A stretch of DNA of 64,000 bases from Butyricimonas virosa (lineage in GTDB: Bacteria; Bacteroidota; Bacteroidia; Bacteroidales; Marinifilaceae). Below are positions 1 through 9,900 of the stretch, piece after piece (the stretch's first letter is position 1; every line of letters begins with the position of its first letter). The DNA lies in NCBI RefSeq assembly GCF_025148635.1, contig NZ_CP102269.1, forward strand, positions 1,922,001 to 1,986,000. The letters are read 5' to 3'. A model generated the notes under the pieces. The model worked only from the letters and a program-made list of their open reading frames with translations, ran no database searches and was not told the origin of the DNA. The position numbers and the translations under genes are program-made.

Positions 1-466
1 CTTCCTTAAACAAACAGACCTCATTGGCAAGCTGCACAATGAGGTCCAGAGTATGTCTGTCAAGTAAAGGTTTGATGTTGGTATTCTGATTGGTCTGAAT
101 AGGATTCCCCGGACTGCTGTTGTCGGACTCGGTAGTGGATTCCGACAGATCAATGGCGTAAAATTCGTTCAGAAGTTTTATGATCCCATTTTCGTCCAAT
201 AGGTCATGGTCGAAATGTTTGCGAATCAAAATTTCATGCTTCCCCAGAAGCTCTATTACCGTGTGGTAATTCTTTAGATGTTCATTCTTGCTCCAGGCAT
301 CATTCGCATCGTGAAACCGATGTGAATGGGTAAAGTCAAGCACGTATCGCCTGTAACTTTTTTGCTGTGTGGTGACTTCGTCTTTGTAAGACTTATGGGC
401 TTGCTCAACCAACCGGAATAGCCCTTCTTTACCGGTCTGCGCAGGAGTCCATTGGAAACCTCGCAT
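1..466 (-). CDS. Unrecognised protein of the mobile element, 3' end cut by the window edge
   Basis: An open frame runs on the minus strand from an ATG at 466 off the left edge, giving at least 155 residues and starting MRGFQWTPAQTGKEG. I do not recognise the family. It has no signal peptide, is charged and looks largely helical (for example a LVEQAHKSYKDE stretch), with a low-complexity Ser/Asn/Thr-rich segment near residues 112-130. A Bacteroidota-type -7 box lies about 25 bases upstream, so it seems to be transcribed separately from the two genes to its right. It probably belongs to the element that carries the recombinase at 2044-3204. It may be a regulatory or replication accessory protein, but nothing seen decides that. 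Confidence 0.6.
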   Translation of the reverse strand, partial: MRGFQWTPAQTGKEGLFRLVEQAHKSYKDEVTTQQKSYRRYVLDFTHSHRFHDANDAWSKNEHLKNYHTVIELLGKHEILIRKHFDHDLLDENGIIKLLNEFYAIDLSESTTESDNSSPGNPIQTNQNTNIKPLLDRHTLDLIVQLANEVCLFKE

Positions 467-490
467 CGCTCTTTTCAAAAAGAGAGAGGT

Positions 491-499
491 GCAAAGATA
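491..499 (-). promoter_or_regulatory. Bacteroidota -7 promoter element
   Basis: On the minus strand this reads TATCTTTGC, a full match to TAnnTTTGC. It lies 25 bases before the ATG at 466. No clear TTTG -33 box is seen at the usual spacing, so only the -7 half is supported. Confidence 0.5.
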
Positions 500-523
500 A
501 TTTCTTTGACATAAAACATTATT

Positions 524-2032
524 TTAAGTATTGTTGTTTGCCACCTTTGCGTTGATGGCGTTTTTGTTTTGAGTGCTAAGATAGTTATCTGCAATGGTTT
601 TTAGTTGAATATCGTATGTGTCAATCAATCCTTTTTTGACTATAAAACGAAAATTACTATCCATACTTTCTCTGTTAGGTACTTTATCACGTTGCAAGCG
701 GAAACAGTTTACGCACTTTACCCATACATCATAGGGATTGTGTTGCTTAAAGGCCAAATGTACAAAGTACATAAGTGAAGTCTGTGTTTTCATCCATACT
801 ATAGGATGTTCAAATACCGTTTCATCGAAAATACCTTTGAATGCGGCAAATGTGGTGTCGAAGGAGATATATCCACCGTCAAGTAGGGCGGAGAACATTA
901 AATGTATCTCATCTTCGCTATTCGGACTGTAAAATACAACTTTGCTCGTATGAATGAGCCGTTCATCAGAAGTTTCTTCATTGAACGTATTTTCAATGTG
1001 GTTGAACTTATCACAGATAGTCTTTAATCTAACATCATACCTATCCAACCATCCGGCTCGCTTAATCCAACTGTAACCTGATACAAAACAAGCTTTGTGC
1101 GGAGTGTGTCCGTTTATGCTGAAACAACATTCTCCTTTTATCCACAAGTCCTTCTTGTTGAATTTGTAAAATGCCTGATAGACGAAAAAGGACAACTGCC
1201 GTTGCGTTTTAATCCATTCTACCGGCTTGCTGAATGTCTTTTTATTGAAAATGCCGACAAATGTTTTCAAGCCAGTGTCAGGTGCAATGTATCCGTATTT
1301 CACTAAATCTCGATACAACACAGCTATATCTTCTTCACTCTGTGGTGTGTAGAATGTCTCTGTCTGATGCGTTGGCTCAAATTCAGTAAAGTCAACTTCC
1401 GGGTAGAGGGCTTTGGTCGTTTCGTAAAGTCCCGTATTGTATCTCGGAACACGCCAAGTGCTGAATCGCTTTCCATATTCCCTTTTCCATTGCTTTTCAA
1501 AAAGGATGTAGGTGCTGGGAAGTTTGCAGATGGTAGATACAGCATAGGCTATCACTTTCAGTTGCAGCGGCTTCGTTTGCGGCATCGGCTGATAGTGTTC
1601 ATCCAAGAGACCTGTGCGTATGGCTCTTTGTAATAATGTAGCCACCTGTTCATTGGCTAAAGGCTCAATCAAATCTTTATATTCGCCTTTCACCTCTTCT
1701 TCTTGCCTTTCGCAAAGTGACAGCAACGCTTGCATATTGTTCGCATAACAGTCAATAACCTTGACGTATGCAGAATCAATTTCCTGTCTGTGACTTTGTA
1801 CATAGTTTACGACCGGGACGGTAAATTCGTTATTTGTTATAAGGTTTGCCAAAAGAGGAGAGGGAGCTTGTTCCATATATAGACAAATCTCTTTCGCCCA
1901 TTTTCCGATATTCATCCACGAAGAGTCAAGTGCTTCAAATTCGATTTCGTCATCCAAATCCAACTGGCTTTTCATTTCGCCGACGATTCGGGTAATCTTC
2001 GTTATCTTTATAACGGTTTCTTGCCTTGTCAT
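524..2032 (-). CDS. Unrecognised 502-residue protein with an internal domain duplication
   Basis: I chose the ATG at 2032, two codons inside a longer frame that would need GTG. The gene starts 11 bases after the recombinase stop, so the two are probably cotranscribed. I do not recognise a family. The C-terminal 60 percent contains two homologous units. Both begin with a 'SE(E/D)(D/E)I' helix, continue through 'F.GIF...F..P..W.KTQ..L.(F/Y)FV..AF' and an aromatic 'W.K...CF' strand, and end in 'YD(I/V)(Q/R)LKTI.D'. The N-terminal third is helical and acidic. There is no signal peptide or membrane segment, so it is cytoplasmic. Its place next to a tyrosine recombinase suggests an element-encoded accessory or DNA-binding function. 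That is inference. Confidence 0.7.
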   Translation of the reverse strand: MTRQETVIKITKITRIVGEMKSQLDLDDEIEFEALDSSWMNIGKWAKEICLYMEQAPSPLLANLITNNEFTVPVVNYVQSHRQEIDSAYVKVIDCYANNMQALLSLCERQEEEVKGEYKDLIEPLANEQVATLLQRAIRTGLLDEHYQPMPQTKPLQLKVIAYAVSTICKLPSTYILFEKQWKREYGKRFSTWRVPRYNTGLYETTKALYPEVDFTEFEPTHQTETFYTPQSEEDIAVLYRDLVKYGYIAPDTGLKTFVGIFNKKTFSKPVEWIKTQRQLSFFVYQAFYKFNKKDLWIKGECCFSINGHTPHKACFVSGYSWIKRAGWLDRYDVRLKTICDKFNHIENTFNEETSDERLIHTSKVVFYSPNSEDEIHLMFSALLDGGYISFDTTFAAFKGIFDETVFEHPIVWMKTQTSLMYFVHLAFKQHNPYDVWVKCVNCFRLQRDKVPNRESMDSNFRFIVKKGLIDTYDIQLKTIADNYLSTQNKNAINAKVANNNT

Positions 2033-2043
2033 AAGCACGGGAT

Positions 2044-3204
2044 TTAATCAATGTCCGGAATCAATGATACGGCATTCTGCTTGTTTTTGTCAAGCACCTT
2101 TGCATAAATTTGTGTGGTCGCCAGTTCTTTATGCCCTAATAGTTTTGATACAGTGTAGATGTCCGCTCCCAAGTCAAGCATAAGCACAGCGAAGGTATGA
2201 CGGCCGCAGTGGAAGGTCAGATTCTTATTGATATTGGCAGCCATGCTCCAACGCTGTAATTCCAATGAAGTCCAAGCTCCGTATGTAAATCCTGTAAAGA
2301 CGGGATCTTCTGGGTTGCCTCTTTCACCGAGGTATTTTTCTGCCTGTGAGGAAATGTCAAGATACTCTTGTCCGCCAGTCTTCTTTTGTTTGAAGACGAT
2401 TCTTGTGTAATCTCCAAATTTTTGAACTTCGCTCCATGTGAGTTTCTGAATATCGCTTTTACGAAGTCCGGTCAGGCATGAAAAGAGGAAAGCTCTTTTT
2501 AGAATAGGATAGCGGCAAGGAGTAGCAGCCAACTGTTTTACCTCTTCCAAGGTCAGATAGTCACGCTTTACTTCTGCGGCTTTGAATCCCTCGATTCCAC
2601 GCAAAGGATTTACAGGTATGATTCTTTCATCGTAAGCCTGGTTGATACAGGCGCGGAGCTTGTTGAAATAAGAGACTTTTGAGTTTTGGGACAAGCCTTG
2701 AAACACATCCCTTTCCCTACGTGGACCGGTACGCTTGTGAGTATCTTTTTCCACATTGTTCAAAAAATCCTTGAAGCCGTTAATGAACTCCGGAGTAATA
2801 TCTTTGAATGTGGTTTTCTCATCACAATAGATTTCGAGATAACGCAAGCAGCTTCTCCAGTTACCCCAGTTTCCCTCAGATTCCGGATTCTTGTGTCTTT
2901 CTTCAACCATCTTCCGATAGTATTCCAAAAAAGGAGTATCTTCTTTGAATTGGCGAGTGAAAGAATACTCTCCGTTCTGCATTTCAATGAGGCGTTTGGA
3001 TTTTATAGCCTGAGCGGTTGCTAATGTTTGTCTGTTCTGCTCACGCTCCAGTGGAGTAGTGGCATCGATCAGATAGAGTTTCAAATACTCTTTCTGACGT
3101 TTCCCATTTCTGTAGATGTCGAGATACAAGCTCACGTTACCGTTTGCCAACTTCTTTTCCCGTAATTTTACGGGTTCTTTCTGGATTGTTGTTTTCTTAG
3201 TCAT
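2044..3204 (-). CDS. Tyrosine recombinase / site-specific integrase
   Basis: The 386-residue protein has the Bacteroidota integrase layout: an N-terminal arm-type DNA-binding domain (about 10-75), a SAM-like core-binding domain (about 90-195) and a C-terminal catalytic domain (about 215-380). The catalytic set is visible: R248 in TGLRKSD, a lysine at 274/275, H332 and R335 in HCGRH, H358 in LGHKE, and the nucleophile Y367 in TTQIYAK. It should cut and rejoin DNA through a 3'-phosphotyrosine and mobilise the element in which it sits. It is transcribed away from a junction only 140-200 bases upstream that holds repeated heptamers and a long inverted repeat, which is the usual place for an attachment site. 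Inversion of DNA rather than integration cannot be excluded, because the other end of the element is outside the window. Confidence 0.93.
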   Translation of the reverse strand: MTKKTTIQKEPVKLREKKLANGNVSLYLDIYRNGKRQKEYLKLYLIDATTPLEREQNRQTLATAQAIKSKRLIEMQNGEYSFTRQFKEDTPFLEYYRKMVEERHKNPESEGNWGNWRSCLRYLEIYCDEKTTFKDITPEFINGFKDFLNNVEKDTHKRTGPRRERDVFQGLSQNSKVSYFNKLRACINQAYDERIIPVNPLRGIEGFKAAEVKRDYLTLEEVKQLAATPCRYPILKRAFLFSCLTGLRKSDIQKLTWSEVQKFGDYTRIVFKQKKTGGQEYLDISSQAEKYLGERGNPEDPVFTGFTYGAWTSLELQRWSMAANINKNLTFHCGRHTFAVLMLDLGADIYTVSKLLGHKELATTQIYAKVLDKNKQNAVSLIPDID

Positions 3205-3247
3205 AGCCTGTTTCTATTTTAATGAGAGATGTGATTCATTGTCTTCG

Positions 3248-3299
3248 GGGGACAGATTTTTGTCCCTCGCATCCCTTTCGGGGGGACAATCTGGGGACA
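3248..3299. repeat. Cluster of GGGGACA heptamers next to the integrase gene
   Basis: GGGGACA occurs directly at 3248-3254, 3282-3288 and 3293-3299, and its core occurs inverted as TGTCCC at 3261-3266. The cluster lies 45-95 bases upstream of the recombinase start. Repeated short sites between an integrase gene and its recombination site are typical arm-binding sites. That function is inferred. Confidence 0.55.
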
Positions 3300-3340
3300 A
3301 GATTACGAAAAAAATATGAAAACAGGCAGAAAGTATGGAG

Positions 3341-3412
3341 AAAAAGAGAAAATATAAATTCTTATAAAATCATTGATTTATCGCATTTTACGGATTTATA
3401 TTTTCTCTTTTT
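3341..3412. repeat. Perfect 19-bp inverted repeat at the element/chromosome junction
   Basis: The arm at 3341-3359 (AAAAAGAGAAAATATAAAT) is the exact reverse complement of 3394-3412, with a 34-bp spacer. The repeat sits between the recombinase gene and the truncated surface-protein frame that begins right after it. It could be core recombination arms, the end of the element, or a bidirectional terminator. No second copy is available in the window to define an att core. Confidence 0.6.
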
Positions 3413-4222
3413 ATGCTTTTCTTTTCTTTGTATCACTTGCCGTTGCAGAATGGTACGGTTATTAAATTCTCTACAACGATTGATTTGACTATGCCAGATC
3501 TTAGCGGGTTGCTCGTGAAGAGACCGGCATTCTGGGAAGGTAACCAAATGTTAATTGTTGGTTCAAAAGATGGTGCTAATCCATATTTGATGGAAGGTAA
3601 TTTGTTGGATGCCTATAATTCGTACATTCTTCCTGATGGCGTTACCCTCTCTTTCAAGAAGGTGACTGAAGCGGCTACGGTTACATTGAACGCTACCAAA
3701 TTGACTTGGAATGGCGAAGAATTTGACGGAACAAACAATATTGTATCCATGATTCCGGTGCTTACTTACGGTGTTGGTGGTATTGAAAAAGAATTGACGT
3801 CATTCGATGCTAAATTCGTGAATCCGGTGAAAGCTTTGACTTGGACATTCGCAGCTAAAACTTTGACGGATAATGCCGCTGCGGTACAATCTTTAGCATT
3901 AACGGAGGGATTGGTAATGAAAGATCGTTTCGGTGATGATTTGATTGAAGCAACCGGAGCTATTAAGGGTGATTACGCTACTATTTATGGTTTGGAAGCT
4001 ATTCAATTCGCTATCGTGAAAGTTGAGGTTGATGGTGTGGAAGTAGAGAACGAGACCAAATTATCTATCACGAACGATAATAAGTTAGAATGGAATAACG
4101 TGGGTGGAGCTGCTATCGTGAAACCGATGACGGTTACCTTGAAAGCTTCCATGGTAAATGCATGGGGAGTACAGGAATCTCAAGTTGTGACAGTAACTGT
4201 AAAGGTAAATAGTGGAAACTAA
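3413..4222 (+). pseudogene. 3' remnant of a secreted/surface protein gene, probably cut by the mobile element
   Basis: The frame encodes 269 residues with no signal peptide, although it looks like the C-terminal part of an exported beta-rich protein. Its end resembles that of the 1016-residue lipoprotein at 6936-9986: both finish with an NAW/NNW segment followed by a VTVTVKV or VITIFVEK strand. Like that gene, it is followed by the same duplicated hairpin and an OmpA-like gene. The first dozen residues (MLFFSLYHLPLQ) probably derive from junction DNA rather than from the original protein. I read it as the 3' end of an interrupted gene whose 5' part lies left of the window. A shorter functional protein starting at 3413 seems unlikely, because no leader for export is present. 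Confidence 0.6.
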
Positions 4223-4289
4223 AAGTATCTTGACAAAGAAAAATAAATAATGAAATTTCATGTTCATTATTGATTGCAACCAGGAGAAT

Positions 4290-4318
4290 GGGGGTGTCTG
4301 ATTCCAGGCACCCCTTTC
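4290..4318 (+). terminator. Hairpin upstream of OmpA-like copy 1
   Basis: A 10-bp stem (4291-4300 with 4305-4314) and ATTC tetraloop is followed by TTTCT. One G-T wobble distinguishes it from the copy at 10034. It lies between the surface gene and the OmpA-like gene, so it probably attenuates read-through from the first to the second. Confidence 0.6.
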
Positions 4319-4344
4319 TAATCAATTATTTTAAATTTACAGGT

Positions 4345-5584
4345 ATGAGAAAAATAGTATTCTCTTTTTGCTTTCTGATGGTTACTTCCCTTTTGGTAGC
4401 ACAGGATCAAAAAAAAACAGGCGTATAATGACTTTTCCCGTTGGAGCCTGGGGTTGAACGGGGGAATATCCATTTTCCATGGAGACATGGTTTCCTTCTC
4501 TGCCAATAAAACTTACATCGGTGGACAAGGTGGTTTACAACTCGGTTACCAGTTTACCCCGACTTTCGGTTTGTCCTTGACGGTCGACATGGGTCAAGGA
4601 AAGGGAAGTGCCAAGGAATGGGAGAAAGCGTTTAAGATTTATTCGAACGGGGAATCTTATTATGGCACGGAACCAGAGACCGGTTTTGCCTATTATAACG
4701 ATATTTATACCAAGATCAAGTATTTCACGTTAGGCCTGCACGGTGATTTTAACGTGAACAATTTTTTCGGGAAGAAAGAATTACGTCGCTGGACCGTGTT
4801 GTTGAGCCCGGCGGTTTACCTTCAAAAGTTCTCGCCGAAGCTCTACAAGAAAGAGGATGACAAGCGTTTTGACACCTCTTCCACGTTGGATAACGACGTG
4901 AACCTGGGACTGGGGGGAGATTTGGACTTGCGTTACCGGGCCGGCAAGCATGTCGATTTACAACTGAAATCCGGTGTGGCCTGGATAGCGAACAACAACT
5001 TTGACGGTGTGGCCACTTGCTGCACGAGCCAGTATAACTGGCAGGCGAATCTCTCTGTTGGGGTGGTGTGGAAGATCGGTAACAACAAGAAGAAAGAGAA
5101 CCTGATGTACGCGGCTGCCCGTTCGGTTGCCCTGGTAGTAGTTCCCATGAAAGAAGAGACTCGTCCGGTGGTGAAAGAGGAGCAAAAACCGGTTGTCAAG
5201 CAAGAAGAGAAAACGGTAGAGAACGTGGTGAAGGTGGAGGCAGTGGAGAAAACATTCCCGGCGTTACCGACAATCCATTTCAAGCGTAATCTGGCGGTCA
5301 TTGACACGGCGCGTTATGCCGGAGAACTGTCTCGTATCGTGGAGACGTTAAAGGAGTTCCCGGGCGTGAAGGTTGACATTCGGGGTTACACGGATCACAC
5401 GGGTACCGATCGGGTGAACCTACCGTTATCCTTGAAACGGGCAGAGGCGTTGAAAACCTACTTGATAGGCAAAGGCATTTCGGCAGACCGGATGACAACC
5501 TTTGGAGAGGGTAAGGATATGTCCGTGGATCAAAAGGATATTTACACGGAAAAAGCCCGTAAGGTTGAAGTGAAGAAACACTAA
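4345..5584 (+). pseudogene. OmpA-family outer-membrane protein, copy 1, frameshifted in an A9 tract
   Basis: Translation from the ATG at 4345 gives the signal peptide MRKIVFSFCFLMVTSLLVAQ, then hits TAA after about 27 residues because of nine A residues at 4409-4417. The second copy has eight A at the same place and stays open. From about 4418 on, the other frame encodes the rest of the protein: a beta-barrel region, a linker rich in Lys/Glu/Val/Pro repeats, and a C-terminal OmpA peptidoglycan-binding domain with GYTDHTG and the LSLKRAEAL helix. A product from an internal start such as 4454 would lack the signal peptide. The lesion may be a fixed frameshift, a phase-variable slip or a sequencing error. 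The rest is intact and nearly identical to 10088-11329, which argues for a recent or reversible event. Confidence 0.8.
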
Positions 5585-5605
5585 GACTCTCTATATGATC
5601 ACAGG

Positions 5606-5637
5606 GAGGCTGTGTTAAAATTCTTTTTCACAGCCTC
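5606..5637. terminator. Bidirectional hairpin between OmpA copy 1 and ribF
   Basis: GAGGCTGTG (5606-5614) pairs exactly with CACAGCCTC (5629-5637) across a 14-base loop. The two flanking genes converge here (stops at 5584 and 5641), so one hairpin can serve both. Confidence 0.65.
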
Positions 5638-5640
5638 ATT

Positions 5641-6570
5641 CTATGATTTCAATAGCTTGAGAATTTTTTTTTGGTCTTTCTGTAATTGGGTCCTCAATTC
5701 TTCAATATCGTTGAATTTGCGTTCTCCCCGGATGCGATCGATGAAATTTATCGTGATGTTTTTTCCATACAGGTCCCGGCTAAAATCGAAGATATATACC
5801 TCGCAGGAAACTTGCCCGTCATTGCTGACCGTGGGCCGGATTCCGATATTAAGCATCCCGTTGAAAATTTCTTGTTCGATAATTACTTTTACGGCATACA
5901 CGCCAATGGCTGGTAATAATTTCCGTTCCTCGGACACTTGAATATTTGCTGTCGGGAAACCGATCTTGTGGCCTAGATGATGCCCGTAAACGACTTCTCC
6001 CGTAACGGAATAAGGATAGCCGAGGAAGCGATTTACTGTGGTGATATCTCCCACGGTCAAAGCGTTACGGATTTTCGTGGAGCTGACATTAACATCGTCC
6101 TCTTCAAAAACGACTTCTTTTTCAAGGAAAAAACTGTATTCATTCGCTAGTTCCTGTAAGTTCTCGAAATTTCCGGCTCGATCTTTCCCGAATCGATGAT
6201 CATAACCCACGACGAGTCCTTTAATTTTTAGTTTGTCAATAAGAATCTTTTTCACGAAATCATTATAGGATTGCTGGGCGAATTCAAGCGTGAATTTCAA
6301 AATAATCAAGTGATCAACGCCATATTTTTCCAAAATGGTAATTTTCTCTTCCAGCGTCGTTAGGATTCCTATTTTTTGTTCCCGGGGATAAAGCACTTCT
6401 CTCGGGTGGGGTTCAAAGCTGATAATGACGGATTCCCCATCAATACTGGCCGCTTTTTCTTTTAGATGTTGTATCACGCAAGCATGACCTAAATGTACAC
6501 CGTCAAAACTTCCAATCGTGACGACCGGGCATTTGATCTCTATATTTTCAACTCCGTAGTGAACCTTCAT
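5641..6570 (-). CDS. ribF: Bifunctional riboflavin kinase / FAD synthetase
   Basis: The 309-residue protein has the standard RibF length and order. The N-terminal nucleotidyltransferase domain (about 15-170) shows GSFDGVHLGH, the HxGH-like signature, and a later SSTKIRNAL segment. The C-terminal flavokinase domain (about 180-305) shows GHHLGHKIGFPTANI and NIGIRPTV. It phosphorylates riboflavin to FMN and adenylates FMN to FAD in the cytoplasm. It lies between two surface-protein/OmpA pairs and converges with the first, so it is not in an operon with them. A TATTTTTGC -7 box stands about 25 bases upstream of the ATG. Confidence 0.95.
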   Translation of the reverse strand: MKVHYGVENIEIKCPVVTIGSFDGVHLGHACVIQHLKEKAASIDGESVIISFEPHPREVLYPREQKIGILTTLEEKITILEKYGVDHLIILKFTLEFAQQSYNDFVKKILIDKLKIKGLVVGYDHRFGKDRAGNFENLQELANEYSFFLEKEVVFEEDDVNVSSTKIRNALTVGDITTVNRFLGYPYSVTGEVVYGHHLGHKIGFPTANIQVSEERKLLPAIGVYAVKVIIEQEIFNGMLNIGIRPTVSNDGQVSCEVYIFDFSRDLYGKNITINFIDRIRGERKFNDIEELRTQLQKDQKKILKLLKS

Positions 6571-6935
6571 TTCTAGTCGTTTGAATAGTTAAGGGCAAAA
6601 ATAATACAAATAACTGAATTATGGGGCTAAATAAGCCCTAATCCCTGCTATATATTTATCAACGAATAATATAAAGTTGATAGTGAGAGGATATGACCAA
6701 ATAGCTACGAATGAGATGAAATGTCCTAAACGAGCATAATATGCTATACATCAATAAGTTGTAAATATTATTAAACGAACGTTTATTGATTGTTGAAATT
6801 GTTAAAAGCAAAGATGTGATATTAAGCAAATATTTATAAAAATATACATTTATGTAAGGCAGATATTTTAATGAGAAAAGTTACGTTTTAAAGTGACTTG
6901 ATATTTTTTAATTACCAATATAATTCTTTTTAAGT
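6571..6935. other. AT-rich 365-bp divergent intergenic region
   Basis: This region separates the divergent ribF and 1016-residue lipoprotein genes. At 6595-6603 the minus strand reads TATTTTTGC, a -7 box for ribF. A short inverted repeat GGGCT/AGCCC lies near 6624-6637. On the plus side the sequence is very AT-rich with no strong promoter match; a weak TACATTTA lies near 6846. No coding frame, tRNA or long inverted repeat suggesting an invertible promoter was seen. Confidence 0.5.
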
Positions 6936-9900
6936 ATGAACAAAAAACGGAATTTTGCAAAAATGGCACTTTTAAGTGCTTTGCTTTGTGGTCTTGCAAG
7001 TCCAACATTCGTCGGTTGTAAGGATTACGATGACGATATAAAAGATTTGCAGGAACAGATTGATGCTAATAAAGCAACGCTTGAACAAATTCAGGAATTA
7101 GTAAAAGCAGGTGCAGTTGTTACTAAAGTAGAATCTGATAATGCAGGTGGTATTTATTTGACATTATCTGACGGAACGAAACACCATATCACGAAAGGTG
7201 AACAAGGAGAAAAAGGTGAACAGGGAATACAAGGTGAACAAGGAATACAGGGACCGGAAGGACCGATTGGACCTAAAGGAGATGTTCCGACATTCAGGAT
7301 CGTGGAAGGAAAATTAATCGCAACATGGTCTGATGAAACAACGACTGATTTAGGACAAGTTATACCGGAGATAGAGCTTCCGGATTTTGACTTTACGATT
7401 GATAAAGATGGAAATTTGACGTTAAATGGAGAGAGTTTAGGTCAAGTTGTTGGAACTCCTGTTGCTGTTGATTTTAAAATTGATGAGAATGGGGATCTGT
7501 ATAAGAAGATTGGTGATGGAGAATGGACTCTTTTAGGCAATGTAAAGGGAAGTGATGCAACAATGCCATCTATTAATTTCCAAATGAATGGAAAAGAACT
7601 ACAAGTAAAGGTTGGTGATGGTGAGTGGAAGAATGTTGGTACAATCGGAGTTAATGCAAGTGATTTCGATTTTGAAATTGTAGATGGAAAATGGGAATTG
7701 AATGGAGAAGTTATTGGTGATGCAGTTACTTATCCGGATGTGAATTTAACCGTTGTTGATGATCTTCTCTATTTGAACGAGGTAAAGATTACACCTGAAA
7801 TTCGAGTAAATCAAAGTATATACGTATTTGATAATAATGGTGTACTGACGATCAACGTGCCCAAAAAGGATGGAACCGGTTATGAGGGGGTTGAGATTCC
7901 TAAAATGATAGATTTTACGAATTTGTTAAATCGTATTCAAAGTTTAGTATACGTGCCGGAATATTCTGACGGGAAAGCTACTGTTTATAAGTTTGACGAA
8001 TTGATGAGTGATATTTCTTTCGAGTTCTTGGTAACTCCGAATGCTTTATCCGAACAAATTGTTGCTCTTGCAAATGAAGAAGATTCTAAAGCTGTTTCTA
8101 TGATTATGCAGGAAGTTCTAAGTAGAGCAACAGCTCTACCTGCTTTAGAAAACATTAAAGTAACTTCTGCAGAAAAAGCTGGTCGCTTTGTTGTTAGGGC
8201 TACTCCGAAGAATTTTGAAGATGGTAAGAGCTATAGTACAGCTCTGTTACTCCAATCTGAGAATGATAATCGTACATCTAGCTTTATAAATATTGCAACT
8301 CCTAAAACTTTAACGAAAACAGATTTATCTATTGTAAAGAGAACTCAAGAGGTCGGAAAGCCTGTTGAATTGAGTGATGAAATTATTTATACAAATAATG
8401 CAACTGTTATTGATGTACTTGATGTAAATACTGGTATTATTGAAGCTGCAAAGTATGTGCGTGACTTTAATTCTGTGTTCTCTCAAGAAATTTCATATGA
8501 AATTGTAGGAGTAGAAATTGGTACAGGTGCAGAACTTCCTTATGGAACTAAAACTGAAAAGGAGGCTGCTGTTGCTGCTTTGAAAGTTGCAGGTTTTGTT
8601 TTAACCGAGGATGGAGATGTGAAGTTAACACAAGAAGCTGTAGGTAATCGTTCTTTTATTAATAATCAATGTACGATTAAAGTAGAGGCTTTTATTGGAG
8701 AGACGAAATTAGTTTCTAGCAATTATAAGATTAAGATTGTGGCTCCTGCGACAAAAGCTGATTATGAGGTTGTAAATGATAGAAAAGATAATAAAGGAAC
8801 TCCGGTATTTGTTTGGAAAAATGGTTTAGAAGATGCAAGTAATAATATCATTTTGAATCCAGCTATTCTTTATAACAAGATCGAGGGTATTACAAGTGAA
8901 GCTGAATTACTTACTGCATTAGGATCCGATGTGACTGAGGCTAAATATTATGTACTTGAAGATGGTGAATACGTAGAAAAGACAGCTAATAGTGCATTAC
9001 TTATGGTAAATGGAACACATGGAATATTTATACATTTACCTGCTGGAGAGTCTTGGAAATCTTATGATCTTAAAACGACATTTAAGTTGAAGGGTGCTGA
9101 GGTTGAGTTAAAAGCCAAAGTTGACTTTAGTTATCCGGATGGAACTATTAATACGGATAAAAACCCGAGTATGTGGTTGTCTAATGGTCACATGTTTATT
9201 TCAGGAAAACATGATGCCGTTAAAGCAACAGAATTTAATTTAGCTGGTCCGTTATCTGTAGGATTTGCTTACGTTCCAACAGGAAGTGATGGAATCAAAT
9301 ATGAATTTGAAATCATCCCTACGGTAGGTACGCCTGCACAGAATCCGACAGGTGTTACTTTAGGTGCTGACAAGAATACATTAAAGTTTGCAACTTACAC
9401 TTATAACCAAGTTGTAAAAGTAAAAGGATACATGGTATTTGGAGTTGGTGGAGATAAAGAAATCAGAGAGCCGTTAACTAACTTTGCTGAGTTTATTGTA
9501 GAACCTCAAAGCCCGATTGCAACTGAAATCACATTAGTGAGCAGTGCTACGGCTGCAAAGAGAACTTACACGAAAGTGATGGCTTCTAACGGAGATAAGA
9601 TAGAGTTAGCTAAATTCTTGTCATTGAAGAATGATAGAGGTAATGAGTTGATCGTTGATGGCGCTTTCTCTACAGTAGCAACAGAATTTGCAACTGCACT
9701 TACAGAGGCAACAATGTATGGTTTGAATACTCCTGTTTATAAAGTTAAATCTGTTAAAGTAAAAGGAACGGATACAGAAAGGCCTTTGATGATTGATAAT
9801 ATGGTTATTGATGCGGATGGTGAATTCTCAACTACAAATTTAGGTACCGGTCTTGCTGAAGATTTGGAAGTCGAAATTGAAGTATCAATAGATAATAATT

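Noticed and set aside
4933..5307. Long open frame antisense to OmpA copy 1 (also 10675-11049 in copy 2)
   Set aside because: It exists in both copies only because the genes are near identical, lacks a start context and is the shadow of the codon pattern of the real gene.
6571..6935. Invertible promoter for the surface lipoprotein gene
   Set aside because: No pair of long inverted repeats flanks a promoter-like segment in this region, despite a recombinase gene a few kilobases away.
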